DNA of 64,000 nucleotides from Absidia repens (Eukaryota; Mucoromycota; Mucoromycetes; Mucorales; Cunninghamellaceae). The notes under the pieces are model-generated. The model was given only the letters and a program-made list of their open reading frames with translations, did no database searches and was not told the origin of the DNA. Made by a program: the position numbers and the translations under genes. The stretch spans positions 186,001 through 250,000 of the forward strand of contig MCGE01000007.1 of the NCBI GenBank assembly GCA_002105175.1, given 5' to 3'. Numbering within the stretch: the first letter of the stretch is position 1; each line of letters begins with the position of its first letter. This document shows, piece after piece, positions 10,430-22,557 of the stretch.

Positions 10430-13400
10430 TTAGTTTTTGCATTCGATTGATTTGCCCTTCTAATTTTTTTTTCTTACCTCTATCAGCAGCCAGGTAGTAT
10501 AAAGATGTAGCTTTTTCTTGATCTTTTTGTCCATTCGGAGTATAACCGAGGCGATAAAATTCAGCTAGTTTGTAGAGGGCCAGAACATAGTCTTGTTCAC
10601 CTTCTTCATCCCAAAGATCATCAACTTCTTCATCAGTATTGTCACTGTGGTCATCCGCACGACGATTGCACATGGAATTGGCAAAGGCGACGATTCGTCC
10701 ATACCAAATAAATGCATTGACGTGATCGAGTATCAATCCAGTCCCAGTTTCATAACACTGTGCAACATTCAAAAATACCTTGAAGTACCCCGTTTCAGCC
10801 ATTTGCAAAAGCTCTTGAGCTGCTTTTTCGCAATTTTTTGTGACACCACCCCATCCGTACAATTGGTATCGCATAATCATAATTTTGCACATTGTCATGG
10901 CGGAATGAGAGGACGACGATGTTGTCTGTTGGTCGATCAAAGGAGGTCCATGCTGATAGGCAGAGCAAAACATGTTGTAGGCTTCAACGCTTTCTTTTTC
11001 TTGGTGCCATAAACGTGCTAATCCAAGTTCCGCAAGCCATAGCATCGAATTTTCGAGATCGTCGTTGTTGTTGGTGCCATCATCTCTATGTGTTGCTGAA
11101 GAATGGGCTGGATTAACTGCTTCTTGGTACCATTCCTTGGCAAGTTCCACACTTGGCGCAACATAAATGCCGTGTTCGTAGTAAGTTCCAATGTAGATTG
11201 TCGCTGTTACATCACCTTGCCTTGCTGCTTGACAAAACAAATCATATGCTTTTTCAAAATCTTGTTCCACAATCACTTGTACCATTGTATCCTCATCCAC
11301 ATGTGCCAGGTCGTGACCAGAATGATAAAGTATGGCCAGTTCGCATTGAGCTTGGCGTGATCCGCGCTGAGCTGCCAAGGCTATCCAATGAACACCGTGT
11401 TTTTGACAATCCACTGAAGGGTGCAGTCCATCATTGTTGCCAATATAATCACCAGATAAATACAAATGGCCCAGTTCATACATGGAATCATTGTCACCGC
11501 GAGTAGCTGCATTTTGGAAGTGGGTCATTGCCAAGGCCTTGTTCGAGTGTGGTATCTGCATAGCATTTCGTGGCGTTTGCTGCTGACCGGCGGATTCAGT
11601 GCCAAGATAATAAAGTCCGAGTTGATAATTTGCACGAACGTGACCACTAGCTTCGTCAGCGAGTTGGTACCATCTAAACGCAGCTTCAGTATTGGCTTCA
11701 GGGCAATCCAGGCGACCTTCATTGTATAGTTGTCCAATACGATACATGGCTTCGGAATCAGCGGTTGTTTCGGAGGATCGTAGGTACCATTGGTAAGCGC
11801 GCGTTGTATCTACTTCGGTACCAAGTCCCATTTCATAGCATTGACCAAGTGAGTTGTATGCTTCGACACAATCATCCTTTTCAGCACAGTCCAATAATTC
11901 CTATAAAATCCACAAACATAAGTATATCTAGCACGATTTTACTACAAGCAAATTAGTTATGTTTTACCTTAAAACCACATTCTTTTTGAATGGTAATACC
12001 GCCAAGTCCAGCCAATTGATACCGGGCGCGCATGACTCTAGATAAAGTATGTCCACATTGAGCAGCTTGGTCGTAGAATTCAAAAGCAGCCGCATATTGT
12101 TGTTGTGTATGCCAATACTGACCCGCTAAAAACATTGCACCGACATGACCTAGGGAAGCAGCTTGTTCAAAACACCGGATGGCCAGTTCTTGTTCTTCTT
12201 GCTGCCGTTGTAGTACCTGTGCTTCTTCTTCATTCATGACCAGTTCTTCTTCACCATCGCTGTTGAGAATACTTGTTTCGCCTTGTTGTGAGTCGCACGA
12301 AGCTTCCGATTGCTGATGATTGGACAAAGTGCTTTGGAATAGGGAAGTGACCATGCCAGCTTGATGAACTTGTCCCAGTAAAACAAGAGATTCAACGTCA
12401 CCGAGTTGAGAAGCATCTGTCAAAAGTTGTAATGCATGCCCAATATCTAGATTAGCTGCTGGAGTTTTGGATGAAGATGGTAATGGGTGGTGTAGGATCA
12501 GCATGCCAAGAAGTCGCATAGAAATAACATGTCCAATATCAACTGCCTTTTGCCACCACGCTGCAGCCATTTCGTAGTCCTCGTTTTCATACGCCATTTG
12601 CCCAAGAGCCCAATGACTTTCACCATATCGATGTGTCGCTGACTTGGTAAACCATTGCACCGCCTTATTCAGATCAATTGCCAAACCATAGAAACCATGC
12701 CAGAAAGCCATACCTATAATAAAAAAAAATGTCCCAAGTGTGAGTGCCATTTTTCTAATCAACTGAAACGTATTCTATATTTATTACCCATTTGATGCTG
12801 TCCTTCAGTATGACCAAGATTAGCCGCCATTTCATGGTATTGTATTGCCAAAGTATGGTTCGTTTCTGTGCCAATTCCCTTTTCGTACATTTGCGCCGCC
12901 TTGAACATAGCATCCTTGTCGTTGATTTCATCCGCAGATCGTCGGAACCAGTAAAGAGCATCGTGATAGTTCGTAGTTGTTCCATTACCCATAAAGTAAC
13001 AATCAGCTATATATGTCGGCAAAGAAATAAAAAAGTTAGATGTGTACAGTGCTGAAAAAGCAGTTTTTTCCCATTACCTAGCCAATAAAATGAAGATTCA
13101 AATCGATCCACAACAGCCAAGGTCTCCAACATCTTGAATGCCTCGGCTTTGGTGTGTGTTATGCCTAACTTTGTCGTATTGTGTTGCGTATTATCGAGAG
13201 AAGAAGATCCATCAGCAATATAACTGAGAACATAACGAGCTACCATTAATGTTGACGTTCGTCCAATTTTTGTTTTCTGTAATAATGGATGATTGGATGC
13301 TAGTTGATACTGAGTATAGGCGTTTTCATGTTGGTTCAAGAGATGATATAATTGAGCGACAGCGAAATGGGCACTATACAATTAAAAAGAACAAATATGA

Positions 13401-16400
13401 GCAAAAGGTTGAATTAAATATCGATAATTTTGTTCCCTTACACAGGTGATCCCAAGGAAATAGCATAAAGGTAAAGTCGAATAGCTTGTTCATCATTTCG
13501 TTCCACCAAAATACCATGTTGATAATAACTTGCCAAAAGCAGTGTAGCCTGTGCATCTTCTTGTCTACTTGCTTTGCTTAATAAATCGAGGGCCATAGCA
13601 TGATCTTGAGTGATTCCAAATAGACCAGCATTATAAATGATGCCAAGTTCACGTTGGGCACCCACGTCGCCAAGAGCAGCTGCTTTTCGATACCAGAATA
13701 CAATTTGTTCAAGATAGTAAGAGGAGGTTGGATTACCATCAGGCATGTCTTGAATATTGTTCACTGTCATTCGATACAAAGAAGCCAGAGAAACCATTGC
13801 AGTCACCATGCCTTGTTGAGCGGCCTGTTTAAAACATTCGCTAGCTTTTTCCAAGTCCATAGTTACACCATCCAAACCCTTGACATAGTAGAGACCCAAA
13901 CTATAGAGTGCTGTTTTGTGTCCTTGTTCAGCAGCCTTTTTGTACCATTGGTAAGCTTCCGGTCGATCTTTTTCCACACCTTTTCCGTTGGACAGCATGA
14001 AAGCAACCTTTAAGAAAAAAACAAAACAAATATTTGTTTAGCCAATAGTTCAAAGAATGTCTTCTTTTATTTTATTTTTTTTACCTGGAATTGTGCATCA
14101 ATATCACCAGAAATCGCAGCGGTATAATAGTGATGATACGCTTTGTATAGGTCGCGATTACAAACTCCAAAGATACCTTCTTCAAAGCAGGCAGCCATCC
14201 AATAATGAGCATGTCCGTCAGTTGTGTTGTCAAGAGTCAATTGCGATAATAAAGCAAATGCTGTTGAGGGACGTTTGATTCCAGTCCAACCATGTAGATG
14301 ATAACGAGCAACCATCAAAGTAGCAGCACGCTTCGCCCGATGTATTTCCTTGAATGACCCAGAATCATCAGCCGTTGTAGAAGCATCATGTAAGGTGATT
14401 TGTTGATGTGACAGGTCAAAATTGGAAGCGCGTGTATACCAATTTAAAGCATCATGATGTCGATTCATACGATGTAATAAAGTCGCCACGGCAACCAAGG
14501 CAGGACACTGAAATGGACTTACGATACGGGCAGCTTTCTGATAATATTGTAAAGCGATATCATAATTGACAGCAGCCCCCCGACCAAATTCATAGCAGTA
14601 TCCAACAAGACCCAATGCACGCACATCACCATGAGAAGCAGCACGTCGGAACCATACCAGAGCAGACTTTTCATCTTTTCGTCTTTGCTGATCATCTTGT
14701 TGTGTCGCAAGCAATCCTTGAGAATACATCAATCCAATCACTCGTTGTGAAGGGGTAAATCCAGCGCGAGCAGATCGCATCAAATGTTTTCCAGCCTGAT
14801 GATAATCTTGTTTCAATAGAATTTGACCAAGCAAGTAGTGTATTCCAAGAACATAATGAGCCACAGCATCGTCTTGATTAGCTGCCACCTTGTAGTAATG
14901 AGTTGCCAGACTATGATCTTTAATGACACCTTGCCCAGTTTCATGCATTATACCCAATTTGAGGAGAGCACGAGGGTTGTTCTAAAAAAAAAAAAAGGAA
15001 TTTCACTTAGTCTAAGAAGAAGAATTTGGTTTCCTTAATTCCCAATTTTCAATACATACCATAAGAATCGCCTGCTTCAACCAGTATACACCTTGTTCAA
15101 CTTGATTTTGATCGATAAGATAGATACCTAATGCAGCTTGAGCATCCACAAATCCTTGATCAGCACTGGAGCGGTAAAATTTTTCAGCTTTGTTGAAGTC
15201 TTGTTTGACAATGGTTCCTTTTTCGTAAACGAGACCAGTGATGAATTGAGAGTGTCTAATATATATATAAGTGAGTATGATATAAATGAAGAACAACACG
15301 ACTGTATGTCAGATTTTTTCATTTATTTACCTATTTCCAAGAGACGCACTTTTTTCAAACCATTGTAAGCCTTTTTCAGGTTGTTCGGGAATACCAAGTC
15401 CATAGAATAACATCGAGCCTAATCGATATTGAGCCAGAGCAATAACATCAGTGATGGCTTGTAGATCCTGATCGAGTAGACCAACAGGTTGTTCATATTC
15501 CACTGTTGCCGAAAACCATTGGTGTGCAGCCACTTCATCTACCGGTTGAATAATGGATGTATCAGACGCTGGATTGGTGTTTGTTGTAGTAGCGACGTTT
15601 GCGGTTTGGATTCCTTTTAAATAATAAAGTGCCAAAGGATAGTACGCTTCCCAACACCCATGATCTGCCAAAGCTTTTAGTCGAGTAAAACCAAGTTTTG
15701 GATCCGCCTGCGTTCCCCATCCTTCTATAATGCATCTTGCTGACCACATCTGTGCTGCAGTATCGTCCGTTTGTTGATGCCATAGCTCCACTGTTTTGAA
15801 TATCAGTTCTTTTGATACGATCGCGTCATGCTTATCAATGGTTGCACAGCATGTAGTAAACGCATCTTTGAAAAGACGAAATGATGACGAGGGAGACCGA
15901 ATCAGTTGGGCCAATAAAGAATCTAACACATAAGTAGAGGGAAAGTTTAGTGAGTATTAACTATTGTCTAATATGAATAATATCTTTTCTTTTCTACTTA
16001 CCTTTTTCATTCAATACAGATGGTAAAGGATCGTTTGCCAAAACTTTAGTATTGGTAGAGGTAGATGGTTGTGATGTCGAAGTAGATGATTCACCAGTAG
16101 TTATACATATTGATGGTTGGCAGTAAGGAGGTGGCGAGGTGAGTTTTCTGTTGCTATAGTCATCTGGTAGGTCCAACATTGACCTTCTAGATATGGTAGA
16201 GAAATCCGTAATTGCAGTGATGGTAGATGACGTATTGATATCAATATGCGAGAATAATCCACCAGAAAATGTCCATCCACTACTTGTTGCACTTTGTACC
16301 CCACTATCTGTTGAGAAAGACATGCTGGATAATGGCCTAGTTGTTCCGGTCGTTGCTGGCGTTTTTGTTGAACGAGACGAATTTCCAGTCCTTCTTTTAT

Positions 16401-16857
16401 GCGATCGACCATTCACTATGTCTGTTCCAATATTGTTGTAGTTCGTCGCAGTAGATATATTCCGCATTGGTGTGATCTCGTCATCATTATCATCATCATC
16501 CTTTCCATCGGCTGAATGCAAATTATCTTGATTGTTGATAGATGCTCGTTTTGTGGGCAGTGATATTGATGTTGAGGTTGACGGTATTGAAGGTAAAACG
16601 TTGTGAACGATTTGTTGACTATGTTGTTCAGATGGTGCCAATAAAGGAGACTGGGTAAGAGATGTTTCTGGAAGCGATACGGAAGGAGAAGCAGGGAGAG
16701 GGGAGATATCAGTGGATGGACTATCTATTTTCGGTTGCTTGGTAATCGTACGTCCAAAAGAGCCAGAGAGCTTGCTTCGTTTCCTTGATTTGATCCTTGT
16801 TCTGTGTTTTCCTGTTGTTGGTTTGTAGTTGCACTGCTTACTGTGAGTAGCCCCCAT
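10325..16857 (-). CDS. Giant Sel1-repeat (HCP-like) protein, about 1,950 residues, 10 exons
   Basis: The start ATG is at 16857. Approximate exons are 16857-16002, 15922-15331, 15260-15060, 14982-14083, 14008-13447, 13379-13080, 13001-12791, 12716-11968, 11899-10483 and a last short one ending in a TGA at 10325-10327. All junctions are GT-AG and keep frame. About 280 disordered serine/threonine-rich residues come first; the rest is a long array of Sel1 repeats of about 36 residues (A-x-x-x-Y-x-x-A-A-x-x-G-x-x-x-A), for example AYQWYKKAAEQGHKTALYSL. Sel1 arrays are protein-binding solenoids, as in chitin synthase activators and ERAD adaptors. I estimate some 40 repeats, far more than in those families. 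The N-terminus MGATHSK fits an N-myristoylation signal (Gly2, Ser6). The last intron holds an A run of about 40 on the plus strand. The exact partner and role are unknown. Confidence 0.85.
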
Positions 16858-19296
16858 TTATGATAAGCTGAATTTTGTTTGTTCCAACCAATGCGAGTTG
16901 TTGAGCAGACGAAGTGGAGGGGGAAGGGGGGGGTTATGATAATAAGAATAAAAAGTGAATACCAAAAATAAAGAAGGGGAGCAACGACAAATAAATAAAG
17001 AAGAAACGAATAAATGGGAAATGGGGAATTGAATGAATAAACAAAGCAACCCATAAATGACAGGACAGACACCAAAAAAGGATAATCCAAAACAAGATAT
17101 AAAGTTCTGTTACTGAAGTGTTGAGAAGTGTGCTTGTAGCCCAAACTGTGTTTTCCTAGTACCATATTTGAGTAGCCGAGCGACTAAAACCTTCCCCAAA
17201 AAATCTAAAAATCAAAAACAAACAAACAATAATCAGTAACCATATATCATATGCACAGTTTGCAATTACAAAACCACGCATTATCAATTGCTTACTTGTA
17301 CAACAAGGAGTCTTCATAAGGTATCCGTCAGCTTCCATGTATCATTGGCAATAGCAAACACCAAGATTGTTATCACCGTTCCTAATTTTGATAAGATACA
17401 GTAAAAAGAAAAATGAATACACAGTCAAGGCGTAAGGCTGTAATACACAGTTGACCCTTTTTTATACTTTGCATACCCCTTTGTCACGCTATTCCTAATC
17501 ATGTGCATCGATCGGTTTGGATAAAATGCCACAGGAATTCACTGACCGCGAAACAGCAACAACGATTCTACAAAGCTAAAATGAAGATACCATATTACTA
17601 CTTCGACTAATGCATGTTCTTGTGTTCTATTTCCTCATACCATAATTTCATCCATCAAAATATTCCACCAAGGAAAATCAGTGAAACCGAATTCAACTAT
17701 TCCTTTGGGTCTTTTTTCAACTTGAACGCAGAGATGTTGATACTACGTTGAAAGATTTATACAAGAGGGTCCAATAGTTTAGTAAAGAAACGTGTGGTAT
17801 GGTGCAACTGAAGGTTCATTTCACTTTTTTTTTTCTTACCTAGAGGTTTACGATGTAGAGGTCATTTCATATAATGCTGACTTCGCTTCCCCAATTAAGG
17901 CGCGATACCAGTAATAATATCAAAAGTGAGTCCATCCGTATAAAAGTAACACAGTTAACAACAGAGAGAAAAAAAATAGAAAGAAAAAAAGGGTAGGAAG
18001 AAAAGACGCCAAATTTGTACTCCGACTACTTATGCTGAAAAAAAAAAGAGTATTGTGTAGACTTCGGCACATTTAAAACATACCCTTACTGTAACTTTCT
18101 TTTTCCTACCAGTAAAGTGTTAAATATTCAAGCAATTAAGATGGTAATTGAAAATGTTTGTAGCATAATTTTGAGATGAGTCACTCTTTATTATGTACAG
18201 GTAGCGTAAATATTACCAAAATCCTCCCAGATAAAAAAAAATCGTAATATCATTTTTCATTGACTCTACCTAGGCTTACAATATCATATATTATATACAG
18301 ATATTCCACCGCGATCCATCTGGCGTAGCTCCGCTCCACGTCTTGAGTACACCGAAACGTGAATATGGACCAAAATCGGTCTGATTTTTTATGCACTGAA
18401 AATCGAAATTGGAGAAGCCTGTTTTTTATTGTTATAACGTCAACCAAATCTCCTCAGAATCTTAGGACTGCTACGTTATGTAATTATTTGGTTAAGCAAA
18501 TAAGGAATTGATTAAAAGAGGAGATGGGAGTATGGTATCCAGATATGGTACAATACAATACTATAATTATACAAACTTGTGAAAGATGTACCTCTTTGAC
18601 ATGTAGCTGGTCAAACAGGATAGTATGCCTGCGTTTCTGTAGTATGTTTTTGTCTATTGTACTAAATACCCTAAATCCCTGAGTGCAAGCAGTTTAAAAT
18701 ACTTGCTATGATTATCGTACTGGTAGTGTCATAATTTCGTAAACCCCTCCCCGCCGGAGCACTCATATCATCAGCTGCAAGCTCTCATTAACCTAACAAG
18801 TCGCTCTTTTATCAATTTTTTTTTTTTCAGATAGGAGATATTGCAGTGGTAAGTCAGTATTTATACAGCATTTAAGAGATATGCCCTAAGAAGCATAGAA
18901 TACATCTTAACGTCCAGATATGGGTTGGTTTAACGGTGCTTTAAATGTACTTTGTCAACTCTTTCAGTAAGTACCTTTTATCACTTAATTGTGACTACCT
19001 TGTATCTCAAAAGTTTTATCTAATTCCAGAAGCAATTATCAAGTTATTCAGTTTATTTATTCAACCCATTATATATAATATAGTAAAAAGACAATGTGAT
19101 AAAAAATTTGAAGTCTTTGGCTCTGTTTTAAAACACCGAGGACGGGAGACAAGTTGCAGGAAAATTCTAGTAGGGGTGGTGCGTCACAATTATCACAAAG
19201 AAAAAAGCTATAAAAAAAGAAACTTCTTATATTGTAGCTCATTAATATTATTTTTACCTACCTAAATATATACATAAGCAGTAAATATGGTTTGTC
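16858..19296. other. Divergent intergenic region of 2.4 kb
   Basis: It separates the minus-strand Sel1 gene from the plus-strand secreted-protein gene at 19297. The Sel1 side (16858-17400) may be a spliced leader, described separately. A 65-residue minus-strand frame at 18250-18447 has no supporting features. The remainder is AT-rich with no supported gene. Confidence 0.5.
17110..17338 (-). other. Possible spliced upstream ORF (45 residues) in the leader of the Sel1 gene
   Basis: An ATG at 17338 opens MEADGYLMKTPCCT. A consensus donor (AAGTAAGC) at 17295 and an acceptor after a T-rich tract (TTTTTAG at 17205) define a 91-bp intron. The joined exons (17338-17296 and 17204-17110) keep one frame and end in TAA. 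It lies 250 bases upstream of the Sel1 start on the same strand, so it could be a small independent gene or an upstream ORF in a spliced 5' leader. The protein is not recognised. Confidence 0.3.
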
Positions 19297-19651
19297 ATGC
19301 TTTTCCGATCCTCTATTGCTCTTTTACTGATCTTTTCTTTTGTAACCACCAACGCCAGCCCATTTGACCGCAGGGTTCCTGAGTCACCAACTGCAGAAAC
19401 AGCTGTACAGACTTCTCCAGACGCTGCTTCTTACAACGGTGTTAAATTTGGGAAAGTAATTGAATGCGCTATCAGGGAAATGAAACAGGCCAGCAGTGCC
19501 ACTCCAAGGTCCTTCGGGTGGTGCCGGAGGAAATGAACCCACACCTGCTGTGATTGCCTTTGATAAATGTGCTAAAGAGATCCATGGGTCCGATACTGCA
19601 TCTCCTGCTTCTTCTCCTACTCCTGATTCCAATTCCGCTGCTATCCGTTAG
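19297..19651 (+). pseudogene. Small secreted protein gene with a frame change (broken, or a one-base sequence error)
   Basis: The ATG at 19297 opens a clear signal peptide (MLFRSSIALLLIFSFVTTNA) followed by SPFDRRVPESPTAETA. The first frame runs to a TAG-equivalent stop at 19536 after SFGWCRRK. From about 19508 a second frame looks like the true continuation: GPSGGAGGNEPTPAVIAFDK, then CAKEIHGSD and SPASSPTPDSNSAAIR, ending at the TAG at 19649-19651. Removing one base near the AAGG at 19507-19510 would join them; no GT-AG intron gives the right phase. The two cysteine segments (IECAIREM and FDKCAKEI) resemble each other. The mature protein would be about 98 residues. No family is recognised. 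It is the first of three small secreted-protein genes in 3.3 kb. Confidence 0.55.
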
Positions 19652-19869
19652 ACACACATCCAGAGTAAATAAATCTTAGCAGCATAACTCCAAGCATTGT
19701 TACTGGTATTTGTTTTTTATTGCCATTAATTGGAAGTATTTTTGTGATGGTAATCATATATTTAAATACATTCAAACATTTTTATGTATATTGTTTTTTA
19801 TATATGTTATAAGAAATTAATATTAATAAAAAACACACTATCTTCTTTGCATATACACACACGAATACT

Positions 19870-20960
19870 GAAATTGAGAGGGTGCCAGACAGGGCAGTTA
19901 GACGTAAAGGAACTTCAGAAATCACACTGCATTTTTTTTTTTTGGACACACATAGAGTTCATTTCAGTAAACATTTACTAAATATTATAGCTTAGGTAGT
20001 TTTTAATGAATATGGATACTTTACTGCACAGTGTAAATGACAGACCACTCAGCAGAATTTTGTGAAGCTCACACATACCACTCAGAGGAAGGCGCAAGAA
20101 AATATTCAAATACCGCCCGCGTGAAGTTTGCGATTTTTTCTGTCCTCCCAATTTTTTTTTTTCTTTTCCTTTTTTTTTAATTCTTCTCAATTATGTCTCC
20201 TATTGGGTTTTGATGGACTTAGATTAATACCAGGATTAGTTTGGAAGGGTTTTCAGAACAGGAATTTCAAGAAGCATGGGGAAACCCTTTCATTTTGAAT
20301 TCAGGATTTTGGATTACCCTTGGCTGGCTTTTTGAACCTTCATTAGCTTAGCTTTATCTTAGTTTACCCATAGTTTGGATTTACATCTGAATTAAATATG
20401 TCTCTTTTTACATACTTCAATCAATAATGCCTCATTTAGTCTTTATCGTGTCTTGTACAGTACAACGGATCCCTTTAATGAATTCCTTTTTACTATCACC
20501 CCTTTAGATTGCACTTCAATAGAAGATATCCTGTTAGTTTTCTCTAAAGCCATATGCTTTACAATGAAAGGTCCTTTTGGACAGTTGTACAAATAGATTA
20601 GTGTTGACCATTATTTAGAACTTCTATTCGCCTTACTAAATCCTTCCATTAGATCCCTTGTTACAATGAACCCTTCGCCTTTATTTTTAGTATTTACCAA
20701 TATGCTTTAATAAACGATGTCTTTTTATTGCCCATATTCTGCTTAATTATATATAAATAATACACGTTATTTTTGCTGTTTTGTGAGTGTCCTACCAAAC
20801 GCTTACTTCCGAGCTCACCCACAAAGCTATTTTCTTCTCAGCATCTCATTGATATGTTGGTAGTGTAGGCTCTCTCAGCATGAAAATTGGGCTTGCTCCG
20901 TCAATCATATTAATGAATCAAATCCGTGTCATGAGAGTAGATTGAACAGATGGTATGTAC
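19870..20960 (-). repeat. Dispersed repeat family, copy E (inverted)
   Basis: The reverse complement shows the same landmarks as copies A-D in the same order: GGTTCATTGTAACAAGGGATC (reverse of about 20655-20675), a CAAGACA/ATGAG block near 20450, the AAATGAAAGGGTTTCCCC core (reverse of about 20276-20294), the A-rich tract (about 20150-20180) and a CACGCGGGCGG box (about 20105-20115). It also shares the GATTGAC/GGTC stretch near 20900 with C and D. It is inserted between two secreted-protein genes. The ends are approximate. Confidence 0.7.
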
Positions 20961-21041
20961 CCAATTCATTATTTTTTTGTGTATTTTTTTTCCGTCGAAA
21001 CTTTGAAGAACTTTTAATGATCCAAGTGATAATTACAAATT

Positions 21042-21090
21042 CGCTCCCGACGTTTCTCTTACCAACTACACTTCGGGAGCGGGAAACGTC
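21042..21090. other. Interlocked inverted repeats upstream of a secreted-protein gene
   Basis: CGCTCCCGA (21042-21050) pairs with TCGGGAGCG (21073-21081), and GACGTTTC (21049-21056) pairs with GAAACGTC (21083-21090). The order A-B-A'-B' means both pairs cannot form one simple hairpin; as RNA this is a pseudoknot topology. This GC-rich island stands out in an AT-rich spacer, 320 bases upstream of the ATG at 21412. Confidence 0.35.
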
Positions 21091-21411
21091 TTCCCCTTAA
21101 TGCATTAAATAAGTAACCAAATCAATTGATAAAATGGTTAATATATCCCCCTATCTTTTTTTTTCAGTGGAAAAGCATTGTGTTGTACTCCCGTTGAATA
21201 TTCTGTAATTTTCAATAAAACCATCGCTGAACATTCACTGCTATGGTACTGAAATCGGGATTGATTAGAGTTTCATTCATTATATTAAATTGGTTCATGA
21301 TCTTCCAGGTCAAGGAAACAGGAGTATGTAACATTTTCAAGACTATAAAATGTTGCACACAGTAGCGAGGGAATTGAATTACGTCTTGTTCTTCCAAAAA
21401 TATCTGAAAAC

Positions 21412-21663
21412 ATGAAGTTTGATGTTGTCCAATTCGCTTTTCTCGGTCTATCAGCCATTTACATGGTAATGGGGATGCCACAAAACCCACCACCATACCC
21501 AGTTTACGATGTGTATCAGCCACCAACCGCCCCACCACCTGGAAACCAATCTCCAGGTGTTACTTGGGATATGTTTCGATCTTGTTTTCTTACGATGTGC
21601 ACGGATGGTCAAGAGGATTGTTTTCGGAAATGTCTTGTGCAATCACGCAGCAGTATCCGTTGA
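21412..21663 (+). CDS. Small secreted cysteine protein, CX4CX6CX3C type (paralogue 1)
   Basis: A single exon of 83 residues. The N-terminus MKFDVVQFAFLGLSAIYMVMG is a signal peptide. A proline/tyrosine-rich linker follows (PQNPPPYPVYDVYQPPTAPP). The C-terminal module starts at GVTWDMFRSC and has four cysteines with spacing CX4CX6CX3C (CFLTMCTDGQEDCFRKC). The same module, including the VTWDxF lead-in, is in the gene at 22183. The module probably forms two disulphides outside the cell. No known family was recognised; size, secretion signal and cysteine content fit a candidate effector or cell-surface protein, but this is inference. An AATAAA lies near 21729. Confidence 0.75.
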   Translation: MKFDVVQFAFLGLSAIYMVMGMPQNPPPYPVYDVYQPPTAPPPGNQSPGVTWDMFRSCFLTMCTDGQEDCFRKCLVQSRSSIR

Positions 21664-22182
21664 AAAAAAAAGTTCTTTTTCATTTGTATTAAAAAAATAC
21701 TCCAAACTATGCTTTAATTAAATTTAAATAATAAAAACAAGGCTCATTTTAAAAAATATACTATCCTCCAATGCATTTTTTGCTTGTTCATGCAGCGGCG
21801 TTTTAAAGTTTGTATGTGCTTCTTTTTTTTTTTTTGAAACGATGCGCAGAAAAAAGTGACATAGGAGTCATTCCATCGTCTATCCCTTACAGAAAGAGAC
21901 ATCAGAAATTATGATCGATTGTTTGTGCTTTTGTTTTTTCTTCGGTATTAAACTATTTTCAAGGATAAAGGATAGCTCCTTTATTTTCTTTTCAATAGTA
22001 TCACTTATACTGGACTATATGTTACGGCAATTTCCATTTCTATAAATCTATCCCTTTGATAGTCACTAGGAATGAAGACAAGCTTATAATACTAGAGACA
22101 CATTGTGATATAAATAACAAGTATTTCTGCTACTTGATTTACAATATATCTATTATTAATAATAATAATAATACCTTCAATT

Positions 22183-22557
22183 ATGCATATAGCTTTCATT
22201 GTATTGTCATTTATGACTACTGTATTGGCGCTCCCAGTAAGTTACAATCAAGGATACCAAAACATGTATTATCCACCAGCACCCCCTGCTCCGTTTGGTT
22301 ACAATCAAGGCGCACCGTCTTCCAATTTTCCCCCACCACCGCCACCACCCTCACAACCTAACTACCCATCACCATCCACATTACCTCCTTCCGTCACATG
22401 GGACCAGTTTGCTGAATGCCTTAACAAAATCTGTCAAGATGATCTAGATGAATGCATTCCCCAATGTATGAAACCTCCCAAATCAAAAGATAAGAAAAAA
22501 CACAAAGATGATGACAATGACAGAAATACATCCAAGCCTTCCAAAAACGAAGCATAA
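22183..22557 (+). CDS. Small secreted cysteine protein, CX4CX6CX3C type (paralogue 2)
   Basis: A single exon of 124 residues with a signal peptide (MHIAFIVLSFMTTVLALP), then a proline/tyrosine/asparagine-rich linker that includes a run of seven prolines. The cysteine module SVTWDQFAECLNKIC continues as QDDLDECIPQC, with the same CX4CX6CX3C spacing as the neighbour at 21412. Unlike the neighbour it carries a highly charged lysine/aspartate tail of about 30 residues (KSKDKKKHKDDDNDRN). The two genes are 520 bp apart in the same orientation, which indicates tandem duplication followed by divergence of linker and tail. An earlier ATG at 22056 opens a different frame and is rejected because the signal peptide begins at 22183. 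Confidence 0.8.
   Translation: MHIAFIVLSFMTTVLALPVSYNQGYQNMYYPPAPPAPFGYNQGAPSSNFPPPPPPPSQPNYPSPSTLPPSVTWDQFAECLNKICQDDLDECIPQCMKPPKSKDKKKHKDDDNDRNTSKPSKNEA

Noticed and set aside
18250..18447. 65-residue minus-strand ORF with an RWIAVEYLYIIYD stretch
   Set aside because: Isolated, short, no start context or splice partners; no family recognised.
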